A DNA stretch of 64,000 nt from Blastomussa wellsi (lineage: Eukaryota; Cnidaria; Anthozoa; Scleractinia; Plerogyridae): assembly GCA_947652115.1 (NCBI GenBank), contig OX393565.1, positions 7,465,240 to 7,529,239 on the forward strand, read 5' to 3'. A model generated the notes under the pieces. The model did not search any database and was not told the origin of the DNA. It saw nothing but the letters and a program-made list of their open reading frames with translations. The stretch's first letter is position 1. Each line of letters starts with the position of its first letter. Of the stretch, positions 35,097-42,037 are shown piece by piece. The position numbers and the translations under genes are program-made.

Positions 35097-37927
35097 GTTA
35101 CCCCCTCTGTACAAAAGATACGTTGACGCCAAATACTGATGCTGTCACTACGTTTCTGACGACCCTGAATGGCCTACATCCCAGTCTAACGTTCACGATG
35201 GAGCTTCCTGTTGATGACATGATCCCTTTCATCGGCATTGAGATAATCAAGAATGGAACAAAACTCGAAACTCAAGTCTATAGAAAGTCAACCAATACTG
35301 GCTTGCTCTTACATTTTCATAGACATACCGATAAACGCTATAAAGACTCTTTAATTAAGACAATGTTACATCGCGCCTATGCTCTATCTTATACAACAGA
35401 GGCCTTTAATGATGAATGCGCCAAATTGCGCTCCATTTTTAGCCGTCTTATATTATAACTGAATGATAGGTAAAAAATTCCCAAAGTTTCATTGCGATCG
35501 CACCAAAGCCGAAAACGTTATGACGCAAAGTTTGGCAATGACGATTTCGCTCGGAATAACTACGGAGTCACCTTAAGATGGCGAAAATTGTTATTAATCC
35601 CATAAAATAGAACAGAAAAACAATAGCTAAAATACAAAGGGTATTTTTCACACCGAGGTAAACCCGATGAGTTTCACACCGTGGAAAATCCCTTTTTTTC
35701 AGTCTCAATATAGGAACAAAGATCAAAATTCATTTTATACCTTATTGCCTTCGAGGATCTTTCCATATCTAACAATCAAAATCTTTCCTGTGCATGTTAT
35801 GTTTCTGTCTTCTAAGTACTTGAAATCACTCTCTCTTCCATAATTGACATAAAGTAATTTACTGGTTGCCACACCAGAAGCGGAAAAGATGCTAAAAGGA
35901 AAAACCGTTCTTGATATATTATCCGCTGTTGTTAAGTTCTCTTTTAAAATTGAAGAATAAACCTCATTTCCATTGCCATCGGTCAATGTCAGTGCGCTTG
36001 GCCGGTTGGGATATGAGAGTAGAACGTCATAACGCGTCAACTGCACAGTTTCGAGGCCGAGCGAGTTCCATTCCTTCTTGATATAAAACGCTTGTGCACA
36101 AGTGTCGTTTCCTTCAGCAAGGTGTGGTTGGTTTGAAAAATACCTGATGAAAAGGACGCAATGCCGTGACGTAATGTTATTTATCCATTTTAATATTTCT
36201 CTTACATAAAATTGCCATAATTATTCAAAAACCATAACATTATTCAAATATATAGCTTTTTCCATGGATACAACAACTTGATTTATAAATGTAAATGGTA
36301 TGTGATATGAACAGACTACTAAAGCCAGATTATAAGGTGGTTAGGGACTATTGACTGATCTACCAAAAGACATGAAAATACATCTGTACTACCCGTAAAT
36401 TAAAATCTCCAATAATGTGCACGCAGTACATGCTGATGCATCAATAGCTGGTCATCACTGTCACGCTATCAAAAAATATACTCGAAACCATAAAATGAAA
36501 AAATCTGATAAATTCAAATATTATAAAATATTAATAGATAAACAACATCTCCAAGTCTCAGGTCTGTGCGATACACCATTCGTGAGTTATTTGCCGAAGC
36601 ATTTCACGCACATTTATAGAGTCCAAGGGTGCCCGTACGCCTATGCTCTAACCATTTCTCATAACTATGTAAACTGACGAATAAACAATGAATAAATTGT
36701 TTCACTTATCTTAGGTGTGCTCTAGATCTGTCATTAAGATTAATCTGTCATTTTAAGGCTATTTTCCCACCATTGATAAGAATTTTACAGTAAAATCCTA
36801 CTATGCGAAGAACCGACCACGTTATTTCGCTGTATTTGTAGTCAGTTTTGTGTTTTTTTTTTTGCGTTATTTAGATTAGCTTCTTTCGTTTAAATTAACT
36901 GGGCGCATATTGAAGTCAATGGTGACATAAAAAGAAAAGTTGAAGAGTTAATAAATGACAAAGCGTCACTTTAGTTTTCCGAAGATCGCAGATTAAAAAC
37001 CGCAGAATTAAATATACCAAATGTTTGAATTTAGCTTGAAGTCATACCACAGAAGCCGTTGAGAGTTACCGCAAAGGTTTAAATTCAATATTCAATATGT
37101 TTTTCGTTAAAATTGAAAGTAATTGTAATGTTTCATTTTATCTTTTAAAAGTTACTAACGGATACTTGTTACAACTGAATATTCTTTGTGTTATTGTCTA
37201 GAAATGAAAGCTGGCGTTTGTAAAATTCTGTGAGTCTGTTTTGAAAATTTTTCTCGTTCCTATCTCGTTCAAAATAAATAAACAAAAAAAAAGTGTTCTT
37301 TGAAAATATTCTGTTGGCAGAATTATACTTAATTTTGTTTTCTTTGAGGCGAGAAAATCACCAAGACGCAAGATAAACATGCATGCTCATTAGTTTGGCA
37401 TCTGATAGCTACACTCTAGTTTGTCATCGAAGAAAAACTGATAATAATTAAAAGAAATATGTTTCGGCCAAGTATCTTAAAGGGCGAGAGATCAACCATA
37501 CGTTGTATGGTAATGTTAAATAGAAAATTGAATGTTTAATATAAGGGTTTCAATGTTCATTCATCAAATCTATACACAAATTATTATTTATAAGGTAATG
37601 ATCGCTGTTGTTCCTAGTGCTAAAATTGGCTAAGACGGGACGTGAATGAAGTGAAATACAATCCCATGTTTCTATGTATCGTATTTAATTGATACAAAAT
37701 GATACTCACTTAAAATAATGGTGGATCTTTTGTCCCGAAAGGCGCCCTAAAGCTTCTTCCTCGAACAATTTCCCGGATGTGTCACCATTCCCGTTTTTCG
37801 CATCACAACAGCTTCTGTCGTCACCACGCGGGCACACGAAAAACCCAATGATGAACCCAGCGATGAAGACAAACAAGGTGAATGAAACAAAGCCCAAAAT
37901 GAATTTCTTTTGCACTGACATTCCCAT
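15477..37927 (-). CDS. Gene B: catalytically degenerate NAALADase-like membrane protein (pseudoenzyme), 16 exons
   Basis: Tandem paralogue of gene A with the same fold and exon plan. Exons read by hand: 37710-37927, 35741-36143, 34369-34555, 32619-32682 (least certain), 31502-31588, 30652-30737, 28301-28393, 26916-26998, 24616-24682, 21578-21639, 20990-21072, 20580-20670, 19245-19470, 18991-19072, 16324-16416, 15477-15654. Phases all agree; the sum is 2103 nt, about 700 residues with no stop. Membrane anchor at about residues 9-31. Active site mostly gone: His377-equivalent is Arg357, the Asp387 region is deleted, Glu424-equivalent is Gly395, Asp453-equivalent is Glu424; only the Glu425 and His553 equivalents (Glu396, His518) remain. 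Arg210-equivalent is Glu, and the Lys699-Tyr700 loop is missing. Intact frame argues for a retained non-peptidase role, as in transferrin receptors; recent decay is the alternative. Confidence 0.82.
17029..17172. repeat. Hairpin, about 65-bp arms
   Basis: AACATATTTA, GGCTAAAAAATTT, AAAAAAGGTAAAACGTT and CGGCATTAA are mirrored around CTTCAGAAGATAG. Confidence 0.65.
18161..18596. mobile_element. Palindromic MITE with AGTGCAC termini, copy 1
   Basis: Flanked by TTAA (18157-18160 and 18597-18600). Inverted arms start AGTGCACGTAACCCCA and run almost to the centre, where TTTGTGACGTCA pairs with its mirror. It is the same family as 27214-27603. It lies in the gene B intron between exons 14 and 15. 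Confidence 0.85.
19245..19470 (-). CDS. Gene B exon 13: region of the last zinc histidine
   Basis: Encodes ANSGYYPIHHTLYDAPDTF then FKYYRTLAQVWLRLTFDIA. The second His aligns with GCPII His553 and is kept. The exon is 226 nt, ten codons shorter than the gene A counterpart, and starts and ends in the same phases. Confidence 0.82.
20415..20485 (-). mobile_element. tRNA-derived SINE head
   Basis: On the minus strand: CATAGCTCAGTTTGTAGAGC then GGGTTTAAATCCC. It resembles the 12.7-kb element (CAGTATCGCGGAAG against CAGTATTGCCGAGG). It lies between gene B exons 12 and 13. Confidence 0.55.
21212..21386. mobile_element. Short inverted-repeat element (MITE)
   Basis: TCAGTGATACGCGG at the left and CGCGTATCAGTGA at the right, with inner matches CGAGCAGTTGGCAATAGCC and mirror. 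A fragment of the same family lies at about 4050-4110 (CTGCTCGCAGGA). Confidence 0.6.
22043..22815. mobile_element. Diverged foldback element in gene B intron 10
   Basis: About 270-bp inverted arms: TTTTAGAGATATTGACATTTT and TGGTGCCAAGTTTCAAGAAC-type sequences at 22140-22310 are mirrored at 22530-22720. The centre is unrelated. Confidence 0.65.
23385..23760 (+). repeat. Dispersed repeat, copy 1
   Basis: Matches 40575-40950 almost throughout (AGATTTTGCCTACAGTTTGTG, CGGGCTCTGATAAGAAATTG, CAACTTCCTGATGGATTCCG). A more diverged partial copy lies at 23215-23370. Confidence 0.75.
24616..24682 (-). CDS. Gene B exon 9: zinc ligand Asp changed to Glu
   Basis: Encodes EFERILGSRAIAYINAESD. The family has YINAD or YLNVD at this point, with Asp as zinc ligand (GCPII Asp453). 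Gene B has Glu. The exon is 67 nt, one codon longer than in gene A. Confidence 0.8.
24860..25163 (+). repeat. 82-bp minisatellite, left block
   Basis: GTGCTCGT-type degenerate repeats become two ordered 82-bp units (anchors GTTAGTGGA at about 25004 and 25086). Each unit contains a small hairpin GTGCACG-TTTT-CGTGCAC. Confidence 0.85.
25164..25843 (+). pseudogene. Penelope-like reverse transcriptase, 5'-truncated
   Basis: The reading frame encodes the C-terminal half of a reverse transcriptase: the VIGIPMGTNSAPLLADLF motif, the catalytic FRYIDDLFS box, then YLDIKII, a KRDDFSF block and a conserved C-terminal region ending RSAVCD. Motif order and the GIPMGT and YIDD signatures suit Penelope-like elements. 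The N-terminal part is absent, as expected from 5' truncation during target-primed insertion. No GIY-YIG domain follows the stop. The remaining frame has no internal stop. It lies in an intron of gene B on the opposite strand, inside a minisatellite. Confidence 0.7.
25164..26256 (+). mobile_element. Penelope-like insertion splitting the 82-bp minisatellite
   Basis: The unique sequence between the two minisatellite blocks: RT frame to 25843, then about 410 bp of AT-rich 3' tail. Minisatellite units resume at about 26257. The exact insertion ends and any target duplication are hidden by the repetitive flanks. Confidence 0.55.
26257..26850 (+). repeat. 82-bp minisatellite, right block
   Basis: Five units with GTTAGTGGA-type anchors at about 26258, 26340, 26422, 26504 and 26586, exactly 82 bp apart, then degenerate CGTGCT-rich sequence. 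The unit is very similar to that of the left block. Long open frames here in several phases come from the repeat, not from genes. Confidence 0.88.
26916..26998 (-). CDS. Gene B exon 8: catalytic glutamate replaced by glycine
   Basis: Encodes GWVPRRSIKICSWGAGEYG. The family motif is SWxAEExG; the first Glu, the general base, is Gly here, while the second Glu, a zinc ligand, is kept. It is 83 nt, as in gene A, with acceptor TCTTCAG|GATGG and donor GAG|GTAAAC. Confidence 0.85.
27214..27603. mobile_element. Palindromic MITE with AGTGCAC termini, copy 2
   Basis: Flanked by TTAA (27210-27213 and 27604-27607), with arms AGTGCACCTAAC...GTTAGGTGCACT and the same TTTGTGACGTCA core as copy 1. It lies between gene B exons 7 and 8. 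Confidence 0.85.
28301..28393 (-). CDS. Gene B exon 7: metal-binding exon with ligands lost
   Basis: Encodes DRYVLLGSRRPSDGTAVVME, clearly homologous to [13 protein letters not shown]... in gene A. His of the GNHRD motif is Arg, Asp after it is Pro, and nine codons containing the second ligand are deleted in frame (93 nt against 120 nt). The acceptor is ATACAG|ATCG; the donor G|GTTCCT is weak. Phase fits both neighbours. Confidence 0.7.
28483..28645. mobile_element. Palindromic MITE
   Basis: AATAGACCAATTTCG and CGAAATTGGTCTATT termini, with inner match ATTCAGCCTAAAACAA and GAGGCTCCGGGG mirrored around a short loop. It is adjacent to a LINE fragment. Confidence 0.8.
28661..28864 (+). pseudogene. 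LINE reverse transcriptase C-terminal fragment
   Basis: CFGCIGVEQLWNPLPQDIRN resembles the GxxxWNxLPxxI motif near the end of LINE ORF2. The frame shifts near 28800 to LKGVLRRHLRYR. It is a dead copy inside gene B intron 6/7 on the opposite strand. Confidence 0.5.
29580..29795. repeat. Inverted repeat
   Basis: CGCTTGGGTGTGTTTGTTGCCCCATTACAG is mirrored by CTGTAATGGGGCAAAAAACCGCCCAAGCG. Confidence 0.6.
29930..30052 (+). mobile_element. LINE 3' tail ending in ATG microsatellite
   Basis: TTTAAATAAAGGATATGATGATGATG, preceded by a typical AT-rich CR1/L2-type untranslated tail. The element body is absent nearby. Confidence 0.4.
32619..32682 (-). CDS. Gene B exon 4 candidate
   Basis: This segment fills the gap between exons 3 and 5. 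Skipping it would break the frame, and its 64 nt have the right phase. It follows an excellent acceptor (TTTCTCTTCAG). The peptide (GFASMYAKYLPCQILSL...) resembles the equivalent gene A exon ([16 protein letters not shown]) only weakly, and the donor AA|GTTGGA is non-consensus. It is 27 nt shorter than the gene A exon. Confidence 0.35.
32741..33411. mobile_element. Head-to-head pair of TTAA-flanked MITEs (near-perfect palindrome)
   Basis: Unit 1 (32741-33066) and unit 2 (33087-33411) are near-perfect reverse complements of about 326 bp. Each starts and ends with GGTGGCT/AGCCACC next to TTAA (32737, 33067, 33083, 33412). They are separated by TTAA-CTTTCCAAAAAT-TTAA. The whole can fold into a very long hairpin in gene B intron sequence. 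Confidence 0.88.
33480..33545 (+). repeat. (TTA)n / (TTG)n microsatellite
   Basis: Run of TTA triplets broken by TGTCATTGTTGTTG. Confidence 0.9.
34018..34162. repeat. Perfect hairpin, about 70-bp arms
   Basis: AGCAAACTATAAACGGCAGACTG...CAAGAAAGATAAA followed almost at once by its reverse complement. It is probably a palindromic MITE. Confidence 0.75.
34369..34555 (-). CDS. Gene B exon 3: end of the apical-domain block
   Basis: The exon encodes VVNAQKWNAKGLLMYVDPADY and ends [11 protein letters not shown]. The DPLTPGYPA motif is strongly conserved in the family and identical in gene A (56265-56451). The length of 187 nt and the phase match gene A exon 4. The acceptor is CAAACAG|GTTG and the donor G|GTGAGT. 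Confidence 0.85.
34959..34990 (+). ncRNA. Hammerhead-ribozyme-like motif of a Penelope-like element
   Basis: CCGACGA, then a four-base-pair stem GGGC-TAAC-GCTC, then GAAAC and GTC. This is the hammerhead core layout (CUGANGA ... GAAA ... UH) with the very short stem III known from Penelope-like elements. The invariant U of CUGANGA is C here, so activity is doubtful. It is followed by the conserved terminal repeat of the element (TTTACGGTGGCCAATT) and the RT fragment. Confidence 0.5.
35103..35458 (+). pseudogene. Penelope-like reverse transcriptase fragment
   Basis: LYKRYVDA precedes a frame break near 35125, followed by DAVTTFLTTLNGLHPSLTF, then MIPFIGIEII, TQVYRKSTNTGLLLHF and a region ending in a stop at 35458. 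These are the motifs following the YxDD box in Penelope-like RTs. The catalytic box reads YVDA and is followed by a frameshift, so it is dead. Confidence 0.65.
35741..36143 (-). CDS. Gene B exon 2: protease-associated (apical) domain, exons 2 and 3 fused
   Basis: Reads from YFSNQPHLAEGNDTC to YGKILEGNK. It is 403 nt and covers exactly what gene A encodes in two exons (283 + 123 nt), so one intron differs between the paralogues. The [11 protein letters not shown] and LLYVNYGRESDF blocks align with gene A. The YGKxxRG motif of the family, whose Arg (GCPII Arg210) grips the substrate carboxylate, reads YGKILEG here, Arg to Glu. Confidence 0.85.
37710..37927 (-). CDS. Gene B exon 1: short tail and membrane anchor
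   Basis: Begins MGMSVQKKFILGFVS and is hydrophobic to about residue 31 (FIAGFIIGFFVC), followed by a Cys-rich, charged ectodomain start (RSCCDAKNGNG) and the helix leading to HHYFK. The cytoplasmic tail is only about eight residues, against about 110 in gene A. The donor AA|GTGAGT is in phase 2, as in the other two first exons of the cluster. Confidence 0.8.
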
Positions 37928-40574
37928 TAAAAAGCGTGGTGAAAAACCGTCGGTATCGGCGACACAGCTACATGTCTCTCATTACGGTCTGTTCTCGTTC
38001 ATATGGAAATTTTGTTTAAAGTGAGTCCCGTGTCAACACACAGAACGGGCATCAGTAAATATACTGATTGACGCTCGATGCTTCAGCTGTCGTGGAGCTC
38101 TTGAATTCTACTGGTGGATCCAAGCTGCTTGATTACATAGTTCTCTCAAATCACGTAAAACCCTCATATACTAAAATATGATATCACTGGGGGCCGGGCT
38201 TGATATGTGTTGCAATTACGTATTTTCGTCTATGCCGTTGTTTACTAACGAGCGATATCGATTCAATCACTCAATGAGATGAATAATTTCAAAGCCAAAA
38301 ATTTTTTGAAGCTGAATTCAATTTAAAGTTCAAATATGCTTTTCACAGTCTTGTTGCACCCAGAATGACTATAAATTAAAATAGAGGGCCAAAAAGATTC
38401 AGAAGAGAAGCTAAGTGTACGTGGTTCGCCTACCCCGGGACAGGGCGAGAAAGCAATCTTAGTTTGCTTGAACACCGCTTTTTAAAAAATTTACTAGCGC
38501 CAGTTTCTCATTGTATATCCTAGGTAACCATGCTTAACTGAGTATACAACGTAACATCTTATTTTAAAAGGCAATAAGCGGCACATTTTTTATCTAACGT
38601 GGACCCTGGAACATAACACGAAGAATGTATAAGGAGAGGGGCTTATCTATTACATACGTACTTCTTTAATTTTCAACGTCGAAGGTCAAGTGCAACATAA
38701 AACGTTAATAATTTGTCTTACTGATGCATTAGAAGTATTTGTTTTCTACGGTACTACTGACGTAATTCGCATTATTAAACCAGCTAGTCTGACTGAGGGT
38801 TCTTAAAATAGTATTAACATCTATCCTCTATCCTCGTCACAATCATATACATATGTATCTTTCAAGTATAAAAGAGAAAACAAGAACAAATTTATACATG
38901 AACATTAATTTCCCAATGTCGGGACTTCACGGCTAACACTGTAAGGTCCATAACTGCTTCTGCTTGGTGGCAATAAACTTTTCCAGTTCTCTACTTCAAG
39001 CCGCTATAAATCTGGCTTTTCCTCCGACACATATTTCGTCACACGCAGTATTTGAAACTGCTATAATCGAACGAGCTGCGATATCATGTGTTTATAAATT
39101 AATAAGAAAAAAGAAAATGTTACAGCCGAACGCGTATCGTAACGTTCTTTTTCCATGAGGTTGTTGATTTATTTTACTGGGACATTTTTTTTGTACTTTC
39201 CACCACTTACTTAGTTTAATGGGCGGAGAAGTGAAAGTGACCATACTGATAAATTGTATGAGTTGTGCGGCTGGCAGACCTTTGATTGGCGAATACGAAA
39301 GTCCGCAATAAACATACCCAACAGTCAAACAGCTGAAAAAAATTTGCAACCGTGTTGAGCAGAATTTGCGAAATCTATAAATTTTCCGCCTTACCTCATT
39401 CGAATTATTTTGGATTTTGGAAAAAGAAACGTTCATAACTCGGAGGCAAGTTTCGACAGAAAGTGTCAACTGAATTTCTTAACTAACAAATAAAAATATT
39501 TTATAAAATATCATTTCGTGACTTTGAAGAAAAATGCTTCACGACAGGACAATTTGCAATATTTAAATAATTAATAAAGTCGAAATATTTTGTCTCTATT
39601 TTAATTCGCGTTCCCACATTTTCGGGCCTGAATTGAAAGACGTTATGACATTATATTTTCTCATAACAGGCTATTGCTATTGTGTATTCATTTATTGACT
39701 TAAAAATTTACAAAGGAAATATTTCTTCTCTAGCTTCCTCATACATCATAAGCTACATAAAAAATTAGAATGTTTGTGGTCAAAGTTATTACCATAAAAG
39801 GCATGCTTTTCTCCAAGTGAGTTTGATCATGACAAATAAGTCAGGAGAATTTTTCGTTTTTAACAGAGCAAGAAATCTAAATATTTTTGAAAGAAAAACA
39901 CGTACTTTTATGTGGCGTGCATTCGAATGTTTCTAACTATTTTTAGTCTGTACTTCGTGTCCACTCGGAGCATCAAATGCTTGTGGCGGTTTACAGTACT
40001 TACGTGAAAACAAATAGATAGGCGGGCAGTTGTTGTAACTTTCGGAGTTTTATAGCCAGGATTTAGCTTTCGTTTGTCTATTTTGGCTAATTTGACCTGT
40101 TTATTCTCGATTATCTGTTACCCCTTTATTTGGAGGTATGACACTCGCAGTGCGTTTAAATTATTAAAAGATTGTGAGTCTTTACTAGCTACCTTGACAC
40201 CCATCCTGTTTTGTATGAATTTTAAGAAAAATTCCCTGCGTCTCTTTATAAATTATTAACATGAATTTAATTCAATTCATCGCGGTTTACAAACAAAAAG
40301 CGATTAACCTGTTTGGTTTGTATTCTGTTTTTCCTCTCAGGAACGTTTCTTCAAAATATTTCGATCAAATGAACTCACCAAGCGCTTCGAGAAATAATGG
40401 TCATCTTACCAAGACAAGAAAAACATTAATTTTATCTAAAAATATTTTACGAACCAGACTTACAACATTCGCCTGACAAGCAACTCCTCACATGACTCTG
40501 ATGATGACTTCCGCAGCCAAAAGAGAAGTTAAGACGGAATCCGTTCAGACTTCGAGCATTCATTGGACAAAATT

Positions 40575-40950
40575 ATGTACCAAAATGATTTACACCTTAT
40601 TGCAAGCTTTTGTGTTACTACTTCAAATATATTATCGAGAGAAATCTTTTCTAACAACACTAAACATCGAAAACAAATTTCGAAGTTCTACCATAATTCT
40701 ACTGAATTGCTTAAAGACGATTTTACAAAATGGCTACACGTTAGATTTTGCCTACAGTTTGTGACCTTTAAAATTCATTTTCTCGGGCTCTGATAAGAAA
40801 TTGTTGTCGGTGTTATCACAAATAATTACTTACATCTTTACCTTTTATTAAGGGTAAAAAATAACGCAATTTGATTAAAATTAATCTGGTACTCGATTTT
40901 TGTCCAACTTAAATAAATATTACTCAACTTCCTGATGGATTCCGTGTTAA
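40575..40950 (+). repeat. Dispersed repeat, copy 2
   Basis: Second copy of the 23385-23760 sequence, in the spacer between genes A and B, same orientation. Probably the tail of an unrecognised mobile element. Confidence 0.75.
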
Positions 40951-40964
40951 AACGTCAACTGGTT

Positions 40965-41190
40965 TTTCTGGCACGGAATGGTTCGAGCCTTGGCCGGGGC
41001 CATTGCGTTGCTCTTTTGGACAAGGCACTTCACTCTCATGGTGCCTTTATACGCGCAGGTGTACAAATGAGGTACTAGCTACCCTGTGATGGACAACCAT
41101 TCCAACCAGAGATGTTAGTCGTCGCTCAAGTGCTCAAGTTCCGATCCAGGATTGAGACCACTAGATCAAATGGAGTACATATAAATCTTA
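40965..41190 (+). mobile_element. SINE fragment of the 50.8-kb family
   Basis: GGTTCGAGCC, GGGGCCATTGCGTTGCTCTT, CAAGGCACTTCACTC and CCTGTGATGGAC match the head-body junction and body of the SINE. The 5' head is degraded. Confidence 0.5.
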
Positions 41191-41694
41191 TCTTACCTAA
41201 ATGCCAAGGGATGATTAATAGACCTTATTCAAGATAGCTGCCATGTTTGTCTTCACAATGTAATTCAAATTAGGCGCGTGATTTGTGAGGGGGCAAACAA
41301 GCCTAAATCGACAAATTTCAGCTGGTTTCTTATAATATATGTCTTGTAATTTTTTTTCACAGCCATTCTTTGGTTTCTGCTTTGCAGTTGAAATATTCTA
41401 AGTCTAACGCAATTTTGGCACTTTATGAAAAAGAAAACGGCTTGCGTAGTCAAGGTATCGAGTAACTATTTCAAACTTACCTTATAATGAAATCATTATC
41501 CCATAACTTGGCTCTCAAATGTGGCTTTACTTCCTCTAAACTTCCAGTTTGCTATTAATTACAGCTCGGTACAATTGCTGAGCTTATGTATGCAGGATGA
41601 TACTTTTTGATTAAAAAAGCGTAGTCAACAACGCAATTTTATTTCTTTGCGACAAAATGAATACGTCAGCAACTTCCATCTCTTTCATTTGGTA

Positions 41695-41700
41695 TTTATT
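41695..41700 (-). terminator. Candidate polyadenylation signal of gene A
   Basis: AATAAA on the minus strand about 340 nt after the gene A stop codon. A second AATAAA lies about 55 nt further on. Position is plausible; use is unproven. Confidence 0.35.
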
Positions 41701-42037
41701 CTAAATTGAAAAGTATGACTACCTGCATATTTTATAAAAATCATACTTAATTTTACTTTGTTATTGGTACGGTTAAATAAGAACACGTTCTATTCTTTCG
41801 ATAATGTAAAACGTTCAGCACAAACAGAAGCGCTACTTTAAAATTTTAACATCTATAAAATACTTGTATATTGTAAAAAAGAAAGGTTAAATTCATACAA
41901 ATACAATTGACTATTTTGTACGAAAAAGAAATTCTAAAACAGACCTAAATTCAAAAATTCCAATAAGCTAATGCCTTTCATTTGGCCCTGAATCAATACC
42001 GAAGTGTATTTACGAACTTAGCAGCTTTTTGTGTCAG

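Larger units (their letters stand above)
34715..35572. mobile_element. TTAA-flanked element with long terminal inverted repeats
   Basis: TTAA (34711-34714) precedes GGAGGCTCCGTAGTTATTCC and the mirror image TACGGAGTCACC precedes TTAA (35573-35576). The inverted arms match over about 90 bp. The target TTAA and GGTGGCTC-like ends agree with two other elements here (32741 and 45598). The interior contains a Penelope fragment. It lies between gene B exons 2 and 3. Confidence 0.75.
37928..41690. other. Spacer between gene A 3' end and gene B 5' end
   Basis: Must contain the gene B promoter. I see no convincing TATA or initiator. It holds the 40575 repeat and a SINE fragment. Confidence 0.4.
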
